The translations under genes and the position numbers were made by a program. A DNA stretch of 64,000 nt from contig CAZYBO010000005.1 in the NCBI GenBank assembly GCA_964645205.1, positions 62,001-126,000 on the forward strand, written 5' to 3'. Source of the DNA: CAZYBO01 sp964645205 (GTDB lineage: Bacteria; Pseudomonadota; Alphaproteobacteria; Rickettsiales; SXRF01). Of this stretch, positions 56,873 through 64,000 are shown piece by piece (positions within the stretch are counted from its first letter, which is position 1; each line of letters begins with the position of its first letter). The notes beneath the pieces are model-generated. The model saw only the letters and a list, made by a program, of their open reading frames with translations. It ran no database searches and had not been told where the DNA came from.

Positions 56873-56942
56873 GTCATTCCTGCGAAAGCAGGAATCTTGG
56901 GTTTAGCCGAAAAGCATAGATTCCTGCTTTCGCAGGAATGAC
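56873..56942. repeat. gene-less copy of the GIY-YIG unit 1 ends
   Basis: A 70-bp element with ends GTCATTCCTGCGAAAGCAGG (from 56873) and its exact reverse complement (ending 56942), separated by about 22 bases. The ends match those of the unit at 52446-52814. It looks like a non-autonomous (MITE-like) derivative, located between the convergent ends of two genes. Confidence 0.78.
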
Positions 56943-56953
56943 AACATATGAAG

Positions 56954-57784
56954 TTACAATGCCTTCGTAATCTTATCGTGCTCTTTCAGCAGCACGAGCA
57001 GGCGCTCCATATCGTCGAGCCGCATCATGCAGGGCCCGTCGGACGGTGCGTTGTCGGGGTCTTGGTGCGTTTCCATGAATAATCCCGCCACGCCGACTGC
57101 CACCGCAGCTTTGGCGAGGATGGGCACATATTGCCGCTGGCCGCCAGATGCACCGCCCTGCCCGCCGGGTTGCTGCACGCTGTGCGTGGCGTCGAACACC
57201 ACCGGGCAGCCGGTTTGCGCCATGATCGGCAATGCACGCATATCGGTAACCAGCGTGTTGTAACCGAAGCTGGCGCCGCGCTCGGTGAGGATGACATTCG
57301 GGTTGCCCGCGTAATCCATTTTATCCACCGCGTTTTTCATATCCCACGGCGCAAGGAACTGGCCTTTTTTGATGTTGATAACCTTGTCGGTGCGCGCAGC
57401 CGCCAGCAGCATATCCGTCTGGCGCGAAAGAAAGGCGGGAATCTGCAAAATGTCCACATGCGGCGCAACCACTTCGCACTGCTCCTCGGTGTGCACATCG
57501 GTAAGCACCGGACAGCCCAGCTCCTCGCGAATTTCGTCGAAAATCGGCAGCGCCTTCACCAGCCCCACGCCGCGCTTACCCGCGATGCTCGTGCGGTTCG
57601 CCTTATCGTACGACGATTTGTAGATGAACGGGATGTCGAGCGTGTTGGTGAGCTTGATCAGCGCCTCAGCCATGAACAGCGTGTGGTCGCGGTTTTCCAC
57701 CTGACATGGCCCCGCGATAAGCACAAACGGCATGTCGTTGCCGATGGTGATGTTGCCGATGGTGATGTGGCGAATAGCGGTCAT
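56954..57784 (-). CDS. kdsA: 3-deoxy-8-phosphooctulonate synthase
   Basis: About 276 residues; condenses arabinose-5-phosphate with phosphoenolpyruvate to Kdo-8-phosphate for LPS, downstream of KdsD (22-23 kb). Landmarks are FVLIAGPCQVENRDH, YKSSYDKANRTS, ILTERGASFGYN and VFDATHSVQQPGG. The ATG at 57784 (MTAIRHITIGN) fits family N-termini. An ATG at 57796 is also in frame, but it lies inside the terminal repeat of the neighbouring GIY-YIG unit. Confidence 0.94.
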   Translation of the reverse strand: MTAIRHITIGNITIGNDMPFVLIAGPCQVENRDHTLFMAEALIKLTNTLDIPFIYKSSYDKANRTSIAGKRGVGLVKALPIFDEIREELGCPVLTDVHTEEQCEVVAPHVDILQIPAFLSRQTDMLLAAARTDKVINIKKGQFLAPWDMKNAVDKMDYAGNPNVILTERGASFGYNTLVTDMRALPIMAQTGCPVVFDATHSVQQPGGQGGASGGQRQYVPILAKAAVAVGVAGLFMETHQDPDNAPSDGPCMMRLDDMERLLVLLKEHDKITKAL

Positions 57785-57791
57785 ATCAGTC

Positions 57792-58164
57792 GTCATCCTG
57801 CGGGTTGCGAAGCAACAGCGCAGGATCTCTCCCCGGTGAGCCCGGAATAGAGATCAGCCCACGCAGGATTTTTTGTTTCGATAATAGATAGTTTCTTTTC
57901 ACGATGAATATTCTTCAACTTTTTCTCCGCTTCAATAGCAGCCACAATCGTTTCGTGACATTCGAACCAAACCAGCCGCGTGAGATTATACCGTTTCGTG
58001 AAACCGGCAACCATCTTTTCTTTATGTTGCCATACACGTTTTACCAGATCGGATGTCACGCCAATGTAAATCGTCCCACGATAGCCATTAGACATCATGT
58101 AAACATACCCGCCAACCATCGCTTCGGATCCTGTGCTCTTGCCTGCGGCAAGCCACAGGATGAC
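57792..58164 (-). mobile_element. GIY-YIG unit 2: nuclease gene between terminal inverted repeats
   Basis: The left end (57792-57827, GTCATCCTGCGGGTTGCG...) and right end (58127-58164, reverse complement GTCATCCTGTGGCTTGCC...) are hairpin-forming terminal inverted repeats, similar over about 35 bp and ending in CAGGATC. Only the GIY-YIG gene lies between. The unit fits exactly between the pyrG stop (six bases away) and the kdsA start region. The outermost bases (GTCAT, inner GGATC) resemble those of unit 1, although the arm sequences differ. Confidence 0.7.
57793..58119 (-). CDS. small GIY-YIG nuclease family protein
   Basis: 108 residues. GGYVYMMSNGYRGTIYIGVT (YVY...YIG), catalytic-type Arg in DLVKRVWQHK, helix with IVAAIEAEKKLKNIHREKKL, and NPAWADLYSGL. 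It is a diverged relative of the protein at 52481-52786. The last 12 residues (RSCAVASQPAG) are encoded by the terminal repeat itself, and the stop TGA overlaps an in-frame ATG of kdsA. It lies on the pyrG-kdsA strand and is probably co-transcribed. Confidence 0.87.
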   Translation of the reverse strand: MVGGYVYMMSNGYRGTIYIGVTSDLVKRVWQHKEKMVAGFTKRYNLTRLVWFECHETIVAAIEAEKKLKNIHREKKLSIIETKNPAWADLYSGLTGERSCAVASQPAG

Positions 58165-58169
58165 GATTT

Positions 58170-59855
58170 TTACGATTTCTTCTTAGCCATCGGAATGATC
58201 TTATCCTTACCCGCGCTGCCCGCCTGCGCGAGTGCGGATTTCACGAAGGACGCAAACAGCGGGTGCGGCGCGAACGGGCGCGATTTCAGTTCGGGGTGGA
58301 ACTGCACGCCGACGAACCACGGATGGCCTTTCAACTCCACGATTTCCGGCAAATGGCCGGACGGCGACAAGCCGGAGAATACCAGCCCGGCTTTTTCGAG
58401 TTGCTCACGATACGCCATGTTCACTTCGTAGCGGTGGCGGTGGCGTTCGCTGATGCGCGTCGCGCCGTAGATTTCCGCAGCGAGGCTGCCTGCGGCGATG
58501 TCGCAATCATAGGCGCCGAGGCGCATGGTGCCGCCAAGGTCGCCGCCCTGCGCGCGGGTTTCCAGCACATTGCCGCGCATCCATTCCGTCATGAGGCCGA
58601 CGAGCGGCCCCTTACCTTCCTTATCGTCATACTGGCCAAATTCGGTGGAGGCGGCGTCTTTCATGCCAAGCACGTCGCGCGCGAATTCGATCACGGCAAG
58701 CTGCATCCCGAAGCAAATGCCGAGATAGGGTTTTTTATGTTCACGAGCATAAGCGATAGCTGCGATCTTGCCGTTCACCCCACGCTCGCCGAACCCACCG
58801 GGAACGAGGATCGCATCGGCGTCGGCGAGTTTTTCCGCCGCGTCGTCTTTTGTGAAACCGCTGGCATCCACCCAGCGCACCTGCACGCGCGCCTGATTAG
58901 CGATACCCGCATGGTCGAGCGCTTCCGACAGCGATTTATACGCGTCGCCGATACCGGTATATTTGCCGACGATCGCCACCGTCACTTCACCCTTGGGATG
59001 GCGCACGCGGTCTAAGATCGTGTCCCACTTGCCGAGGTCGGGCGCCCGTTCGCTTTCGATGCGGAAATGGTTCAGCACCTGTGCATCGAAACCCTGTTCG
59101 CTGTAGCGCTTGGGCACTTCGTAAATCGAGCTGACGTCGAGCGCCTGAATCACCGAATCTTCGCGGATGTTGCAGAACAGCGCGATCTTGCGGCGTTCCG
59201 ACAACGGAATTTCCCGGTCGGCGCGGCACAGCAATATATCGGGCTGGATACCGATGGAGCGCAGTTCTTTCACCGAGTGCTGCGTCGGTTTCGTTTTCAG
59301 TTCCTTTGCAGCGGCGATATAGGGAACCAGCGTGAGATGCACATACATCACGCGCTCGCGTCCAAGCTCATAACCGAGCTGGCGGATGGCTTCGAGGAAC
59401 GGCAAGCCTTCGATGTCGCCCACCGTGCCGCCGATTTCGCAAAGGATAAAATCCTCGCCGTCCGTGTCTTTCAGGATGAATTCCTTGATAAGGTCGGTGA
59501 CGTGCGGAATGACCTGCACCGTGCCGCCTAAATAATCGCCGCGGCGTTCTTTCGTAAGCAGGGTGGAATAAATCTGGCCGGTGGTAACCGAGTCGCTGCG
59601 GCGCGCGTTCACGCCGGTGAAGCGCTCGTAATGGCCGAGGTCGAGATCGGTTTCCGCGCCGTCGTCGGTGACGAACACTTCGCCGTGCTGATTCGGGTTC
59701 ATCGTGCCGGGATCGACGTTGAGATACGGATCGAGCTTGCGCAGGCGCACCTTATAACCGCGCGCCTGAAGCAATGCGCCGAGCGATGCCGATGCCAATC
59801 CCTTGCCGAGTGAGGATACTACGCCGCCGGTGATGAAAATAAAACGTGCGGGCAT
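58170..59855 (-). CDS. pyrG: CTP synthase
   Basis: 561 residues; aminates UTP to CTP. The N-terminal amidoligase domain opens FIFITGGVVSSLGKGLASAS; the C-terminal class I glutaminase has the oxyanion/nucleophile segment YLGICFGMQLAVIEFARDV and the His-x-Glu pair in VGVQFHPELKSRP. The tail (AQAGSAGKDKIIPMAKKKS) is slightly longer than usual. It follows secG by 16 bases. Confidence 0.96.
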   Translation of the reverse strand: MPARFIFITGGVVSSLGKGLASASLGALLQARGYKVRLRKLDPYLNVDPGTMNPNQHGEVFVTDDGAETDLDLGHYERFTGVNARRSDSVTTGQIYSTLLTKERRGDYLGGTVQVIPHVTDLIKEFILKDTDGEDFILCEIGGTVGDIEGLPFLEAIRQLGYELGRERVMYVHLTLVPYIAAAKELKTKPTQHSVKELRSIGIQPDILLCRADREIPLSERRKIALFCNIREDSVIQALDVSSIYEVPKRYSEQGFDAQVLNHFRIESERAPDLGKWDTILDRVRHPKGEVTVAIVGKYTGIGDAYKSLSEALDHAGIANQARVQVRWVDASGFTKDDAAEKLADADAILVPGGFGERGVNGKIAAIAYAREHKKPYLGICFGMQLAVIEFARDVLGMKDAASTEFGQYDDKEGKGPLVGLMTEWMRGNVLETRAQGGDLGGTMRLGAYDCDIAAGSLAAEIYGATRISERHRHRYEVNMAYREQLEKAGLVFSGLSPSGHLPEIVELKGHPWFVGVQFHPELKSRPFAPHPLFASFVKSALAQAGSAGKDKIIPMAKKKS

Positions 59856-59871
59856 AGGTGATCCTCCTGAA

Positions 59872-60213
59872 TTATTCCGGTTTCGGCACGACGGGCGCGG
59901 GCGCTTTTTCTACGGGTTTTTCCTTGGTTTCCACAGGTGCGGATTGCTCCACCGGCACGCTGTCCACGATGGAGTGATCCGTCATACGGCTGGCGATAAT
60001 GCCGAGCACGAGGCTGGTGAGCATGAAGCCCGCCGCCAGAAACGCCGTGGTGCGCGTCAGCAGGTTGGCCGCGCCGCGCCCGGTGAGAAACTGGTTTCCG
60101 CCGCCACCACCGCCGAGGCCGCCAAGACCGTCGCTGTCGGTGCGCTGGATCAGCACCATGACGATGAGGAACAATACGAGGATAGTGTGGGTAACAAGCA
60201 ATACGGTATACAT
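59872..60213 (-). CDS. secG: preprotein translocase subunit SecG
   Basis: 113 residues. Two membrane helices (VTHTILVLFLIVMVLIQR and AFLAAGFMLTSLVLGIIA) flank the Gly-rich cytosolic loop GLGGLGGGGGGNQFLTGRGA, with LTRTT following. The C-terminus has a Pro/Lys/Glu-rich extension typical of Alphaproteobacteria. It assists SecYE translocation. Confidence 0.93.
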   Translation of the reverse strand: MYTVLLVTHTILVLFLIVMVLIQRTDSDGLGGLGGGGGGNQFLTGRGAANLLTRTTAFLAAGFMLTSLVLGIIASRMTDHSIVDSVPVEQSAPVETKEKPVEKAPAPVVPKPE

Positions 60214-60235
60214 GTATTCTCCTAATGACCAAATA

Positions 60236-60949
60236 TCATCGAGCCGCAGCGATGATCCTGCCGAATTCGTCCGCCTTCAGGCTCGCACCGCCTACCAGCA
60301 CGCCGGAAACACCCGGCACGGCGAGGATGGATGCCGCGTTCGCCGCGTTAACCGAGCCGCCGTATAACACCGGGCGAGCTTTCACGATGCCGGTAATATA
60401 GTCGTGCATCGCGCGAATGTCACCCTCTGTCGGCGTACGGCCAGAACCAATAGCCCAAACCGGCTCATATGCAAGTATAAAATACCCGTCCGGCAGGGAT
60501 TCGCGCAACTGCTCCCCGACAATTTCCCGTTCCTTGCCCGCTTCGCGCTGGGCGAGCGTTTCCCCTATGCATATAATCGGCGTCAAACCGGCCTTCAGCG
60601 CGGCCTGCGCCTTTTTTCGCACGTCTGCGCTGGTTTCGCCATGCAGCGTGCGGCGCTCGGAATGGCCGACGATCACATGCGTGCAGCCCACCGCTTTAAG
60701 CATCGGCGCGGAAATATCGCCGGTAAATGCGCCTTGCGCTTCCGCGTGGCAATCCTGCCCGCCTACTTTAACATGCGAACCGGCCAGCTCACCGCAAACC
60801 TGCGCCAGCAGAGGCGCGGGCGGGCATACCACCACCTGCACGCCCGGCGCGGGCGCGACCGCCGCCGCCGCATGGCAAAGCGCCGAGGCGAGCGCGGGGT
60901 CTCCGTGCATTTTCCAGTTACCGGCTATGATGGTTTCGCGTTGCGTCAT
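60236..60949 (-). CDS. tpiA: triosephosphate isomerase
   Basis: 237 residues. Substrate Lys in GNWKMHG, catalytic His in VIVGHSERR, catalytic Glu in AYEPVWAIGSG (active-site loop follows), and phosphate-binding YGGSVNAANA. It is slightly shorter than typical (about 250). It interconverts glyceraldehyde-3-phosphate and dihydroxyacetone phosphate. Divergent to the PpiD-like gene across a 99-base spacer. Confidence 0.95.
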   Translation of the reverse strand: MTQRETIIAGNWKMHGDPALASALCHAAAAVAPAPGVQVVVCPPAPLLAQVCGELAGSHVKVGGQDCHAEAQGAFTGDISAPMLKAVGCTHVIVGHSERRTLHGETSADVRKKAQAALKAGLTPIICIGETLAQREAGKEREIVGEQLRESLPDGYFILAYEPVWAIGSGRTPTEGDIRAMHDYITGIVKARPVLYGGSVNAANAASILAVPGVSGVLVGGASLKADEFGRIIAAAR

Positions 60950-61048
60950 GGGTCTTGTCTAAATCATCAAAAACCGTTTTACAATCTCCATTTGTCGTGC
61001 AATTCTGCTGGCTGGCAATTTTTCTGAACCTTTTTCAAGCGCTTATTT

Positions 61049-62956
61049 ATGCTCAACCAAATACGTTCCCAAGCCGCCGGTATCGGCGCAAAGCTCCTGT
61101 TAGCCCTGCTGGTTCTCTCCTTTGCCGTATGGGGCATCGGCGACATGGCCGGCCAGTCCGGTCGTGGCGGGGCAGTCGCCACCGTGGGCAAGGAACGTAT
61201 CTCCGTGGCCGCCTACCAGAATGCCGTGCGCCGGGAAACCGAGAACCTGCGCCGCGCGTTCGGCGATAAATATTCGCCGGAGCTGCTGAAAAGCCTGAAC
61301 CTCGAAGTGCAGGCGCTCAACCCGATGATCAACCAGTCCCTGCTGGAGCAGGAAGGCCGCGCGCTGAAGCTGATTCCCTCCGACGCCGACATCGTGCGCC
61401 GTATCCGCAGCAACGCCAACTACCATGACAGCAAAGGCGCGTTCGACCGCAAGCTGTTCGACGCCATGCTGAAAAACGCCGGGCTGTCGGAAAAAACCTA
61501 TGTTGAGCAACTGCGCCGCGAAATAGCCGCCGGCATATTGATGGATACGATTTCCGGGAATTACAGGCCGCTGGACATCGCCATCACCACCGTGCGCGAA
61601 ACGCGGGAAGAACAGCGCGGCATCACACTCTACACGCTGAAACCCTCGCTGGTGAGCAACATGCTCGAGCCGGACAAGGCGACGCTTGAAGCCTATTACG
61701 CCGAACACGCCCGCGAATTCAGCGCGCCGGAAGCGCGCACGGCCAGCTACGTCACCCTCAAGAACGGCGACCTCCCCGACAAAGTGCAGGTTCCCGAAGC
61801 CGAGCTGCGCAAGGCGTATAACGAACATCTCGAAGAGTTCCGCCGCCCGGAACGCCGCGACCTCGAACAGTTGCTCTATAGCAGCGAGGATAACGCCAAC
61901 AAAGCCTACGACCTGCTGAGGTCGGGCAAAACGGTGGCGCAGGCCGCCAAGCTGATCGGCGTTATCAATAAGGATTCCCTGTCGATGGACAAAGTCGAGC
62001 GCGGCCAGTTGATCGAAGCGGCGGAAGAGTTAGTGTTCTCGCTCAAAGCGGGTGAATATACCGAACCACTGAAAAGTCCGTTCGGATGGCATATTTTCCG
62101 CGTGAAGAAAATTATCGCGCCTTCCGTCACCCCTTTTGAGGAAGCGCGCGTCGTGCTGGAAAAAGACCTTGCGCAAAAGCTGGCCGATGAAGCGCTGGGC
62201 AAACTCGCCAACACGCTGGAAGATTCGCTGGCCGCCGGTAGCAGCCTGCAAGAAGCCGCGAAAGAACTCGGCTTGAAAGTGCATACCGTAGGCCCGGTGA
62301 CCATGGAAGGAAAAACGCCTGAAGGCACGCTGTCCAAAGCCATTCCCGAACTTGATAAGTTCCTCGATACCGTGTTCAAGACCGATGAAAAAACCGAATC
62401 GTCGCTCATCACCTCGCGCGGCGGCGTATCGTATATCGTGCGCGTAGACAGCGTCACCCCTGAACGCACGCGCGAACTTTCCGAAGTGCGCGCCGCCGTG
62501 GTAGCCGCGTGGCAGATGGAGCATCGCGGCGAGCAACTGGCGAAACTCTCCGAAGAAATTGCAAAGAAAATGGCCGACCCCGCCACGCGCGGCGAAGCGA
62601 TTGCGAAATACAACCTTAGCCCGAGCTATAACGGCGCGATCAAGCGTTCGTCGCGCAGCGCGGGCGACACGCAACTGCCGCCCGTGCTGGTGGCCGAGCT
62701 GTTCGCCGCGAAAAAAGGCGGCGGCACACGCGCCTATATGCTGAAATCCGGCGATTACGCGCTGGCGATTGCGGGCGCTGTCGTTCCCGCCGCGGCGACC
62801 GATAAAAGCAAAGCCGACAAAGCCGCGCTTGAAGAGATCGAACGTGAGTTGCGCACCAGTATGCGCAACGAGCTGGTCGAGCAATATCTGAATGCGCTGG
62901 GCAGAAAATATTCCGTCTCCATCGACCATGAACTCATAAAAGCCGCCGCCGAATAA
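61049..62956 (+). CDS. PpiD-like periplasmic folding chaperone
   Basis: 635 residues. One N-terminal membrane anchor (LLLALLVLSFAVWGIGDM), a SurA_N-like chaperone region with GRGGAVATVGKERISVAAYQ, and a parvulin-type domain (about 265-375: PERRDLEQLLYSS, then EAAEELVFSLKAGEYTEPL, SPFGWHIFRVKKI). A long helical C-terminal region follows. It is anchored in the inner membrane and helps outer membrane and secreted proteins fold. The stop overlaps the trpE start by one base. Confidence 0.9.
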   Translation: MLNQIRSQAAGIGAKLLLALLVLSFAVWGIGDMAGQSGRGGAVATVGKERISVAAYQNAVRRETENLRRAFGDKYSPELLKSLNLEVQALNPMINQSLLEQEGRALKLIPSDADIVRRIRSNANYHDSKGAFDRKLFDAMLKNAGLSEKTYVEQLRREIAAGILMDTISGNYRPLDIAITTVRETREEQRGITLYTLKPSLVSNMLEPDKATLEAYYAEHAREFSAPEARTASYVTLKNGDLPDKVQVPEAELRKAYNEHLEEFRRPERRDLEQLLYSSEDNANKAYDLLRSGKTVAQAAKLIGVINKDSLSMDKVERGQLIEAAEELVFSLKAGEYTEPLKSPFGWHIFRVKKIIAPSVTPFEEARVVLEKDLAQKLADEALGKLANTLEDSLAAGSSLQEAAKELGLKVHTVGPVTMEGKTPEGTLSKAIPELDKFLDTVFKTDEKTESSLITSRGGVSYIVRVDSVTPERTRELSEVRAAVVAAWQMEHRGEQLAKLSEEIAKKMADPATRGEAIAKYNLSPSYNGAIKRSSRSAGDTQLPPVLVAELFAAKKGGGTRAYMLKSGDYALAIAGAVVPAAATDKSKADKAALEEIERELRTSMRNELVEQYLNALGRKYSVSIDHELIKAAAE

Positions 62957-64000
62957 TGTCCGCTTCCGCAAAAGAGCCTACGATTTTCCCTGCGAAGGAC
63001 GTATTCACGCAGCATTTCAACCACGCCATATCGCAACTCGTATGGGCGACCTGCCCTGCCGATCTTATCACGCCGGTAGCCGCCATGCTCCGGCTGATGG
63101 ACGAGAAAAGCCCGTCCTTCCTGCTGGAGTCGGTTGAAAAAGGTGAAATACGCGGGCGTTATTCCGTCATCGGCCTCATGCCCGACCTCATCTGGCGCTG
63201 CAAGGGCGACAAGGCGGAAATCTGCTACCACGACCGCATCGATGATGCACGTTTCAAGCCGTGCGACGAGCCCGGCCTGCAATCGCTGCGCACGCTCTAT
63301 GAAGCGTCCAAGATCGACATCCCCGACGGCCTGCCGCCTATGGCCGCCGGTCTCGTCGGCTATATGAGCTATGACATGGTGCGCCAGATGGAAAGCCTCG
63401 GAGAAGGGAAATCCGATAGTATCGGCGTGCCCGACGGCTGCTTCATCCGCCCCAAGCTGATGGTGATTTTCGACGCGGTGACCGACCGCATGTTCATCGT
63501 CACCGCAATCTGGGCGGATACGAAACGCGGCGACGCGAACGCCGCCTACGACGCCGCCGTCAAGCGCATCCACCATGTTATCGATACGCTCGCCGCACCC
63601 TTTGCGCTCCCCGAATCCAAAGGCGCCAAGGCGGTGAAGATGAGCGATTTCGTCTCCAACACCACGCGCCCCGAGTACGACAGGATGATCGACGACGCGA
63701 AGGAGCACATCCGCGCGGGCGATATTTTCCAGGTCGTGCTGTCGCAGCGTTTTTCCGCGCCGTTCAGCCTGCCCCCCTTCTCGCTCTACCGCGCACTGCG
63801 CCAGCTCAACCCGTCGCCGTTTTTGTTTTATTTGCATTTCGGCGAGTACACGCTGGTCGGCTCCAGCCCGGAAATCCTCGTGCGGTTGCGCGATGGCGAA
63901 GTCACCATCCGCCCCATCGCAGGCACGCGCAAACGCGGGCATGACCGGCATGAGGACGAATTGCTGGCGAAAGACCTGCTCTCCGATCCCAAGGAAATTT
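62956..64000 (+). CDS. trpE: anthranilate synthase component I (truncated by window edge)
   Basis: The first 348 codons are present; the gene continues beyond the window. The N-terminal regulatory half has LLESVEKGEIRGRYSVIGL (the tryptophan-binding LLES motif) and GLVGYMSYDMVRQME. The catalytic half begins with RPEYDRMIDDAKEHIRAGDI, FQVVLSQRFSA and SPFLFYLHFGEYTLVGSSPE, and IAGTRKRG. It converts chorismate and glutamine to anthranilate, the first step of tryptophan synthesis. PabB is the main alternative, but LLES and the length favour TrpE. Confidence 0.93.
   Translation, partial: MSASAKEPTIFPAKDVFTQHFNHAISQLVWATCPADLITPVAAMLRLMDEKSPSFLLESVEKGEIRGRYSVIGLMPDLIWRCKGDKAEICYHDRIDDARFKPCDEPGLQSLRTLYEASKIDIPDGLPPMAAGLVGYMSYDMVRQMESLGEGKSDSIGVPDGCFIRPKLMVIFDAVTDRMFIVTAIWADTKRGDANAAYDAAVKRIHHVIDTLAAPFALPESKGAKAVKMSDFVSNTTRPEYDRMIDDAKEHIRAGDIFQVVLSQRFSAPFSLPPFSLYRALRQLNPSPFLFYLHFGEYTLVGSSPEILVRLRDGEVTIRPIAGTRKRGHDRHEDELLAKDLLSDPKEI

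Noticed and set aside
62755..63951. 398-codon antisense frame across the ppiD-trpE junction
   Set aside because: It is opposite two well-supported enzymes and has no recognisable motif.
1..64000. CRISPR arrays, rRNA genes, intact insertion sequences
   Set aside because: No regularly spaced direct repeats, no rRNA sequence and no transposase gene were seen. The palindromic elements are two-ended or single, not arrayed.
1..64000. Sigma-54 (-24/-12) promoters, expected because rpoN is present
   Set aside because: No TGGCAC-N5-TTGC type match in a suitable upstream position was found by eye; a systematic scan was not possible.

Overview
The window is a piece of an alphaproteobacterial chromosome with moderately high GC. 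The evidence is the divK-pleD pair, a two-half CtrA box (54554-54568), a short HPr kinase, COQ9, a complex I NDUFA9-like protein, and the conserved order tpiA/secG/pyrG/kdsA/eno/ftsB/pdhA/pdhB/pdhC/lpd. Genus and order cannot be fixed from the sequence. Complete-looking gltBD, trpE, acs and envelope genes argue against a strongly reduced genome. A HExxH effector-like protein, an ankyrin protein and several unrecognised repeat or membrane proteins leave host association or predation possible.

Layout. 1-3.0 kb: end of dadA, PAP2 phosphatase, alpha/beta hydrolase, erpA, xthA. 3.0-6.0 kb (minus): HExxH protein, pleD, divK. 6.1-10.7 kb (plus): methyltransferase and two unrecognised membrane proteins, one of about 1,000 residues with internal repeats. 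10.7-15.6 kb (minus): acs and a nitrogen/Man-type PTS regulatory set (HPr, EIIA-Man, rapZ, hprK, ptsN, hpf). 15.7-18.7 kb: a lone CpaF-type ATPase and two plus-strand genes (membrane protein, ankyrin protein) that separate hpf from rpoN. 18.7-23.7 kb (minus): rpoN, lptB, lptA, lptC, kdsD and an RNase D-like gene, i.e. LPS transport and Kdo supply. 24.0-29.2 kb (plus): TolC/MacA/MacB exporter genes followed by an AT-rich spacer and a small secreted six-cysteine protein with a strong terminator.

29.2-34.9 kb is a decayed mobile element next to tRNA-Leu(CAG). It holds a ParB remnant, an AlpA-like regulator, a MobA/MobL relaxase with a Ti/RSF1010-like oriT, an AbrB/PIN toxin-antitoxin operon, and a coupling-protein fragment joined head-on to an integrase fragment. 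35.1-45.8 kb (plus): NDUFA9-like protein, gltD, a secreted protein, gltB, GST, queG, grxC, a HisKA-only protein and coq9. 45.8-60.9 kb (minus): prepilin-like gene, then the lpd/pdh/ftsB/eno/kdsA/pyrG/secG/tpiA block. 61.0 kb to the end: PpiD-like chaperone and the start of trpE.

The most unusual signal is a set of palindromic elements. Two copies carry a small GIY-YIG nuclease gene between terminal inverted repeats (52446-52814 and 57792-58164), each in a spacer of the conserved operon and on the operon strand. A 70-bp copy with the same ends but no gene lies nearby (56873-56942). Related or similar palindromes sit in another spacer (50069-50142) and in frame inside three housekeeping genes: acs (11708-11745), gltB (39413-39495) and queG (43767-43841). 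This resembles Rickettsia palindromic elements and the REP/RAYT arrangement, with a GIY-YIG protein as the candidate mobilising enzyme.
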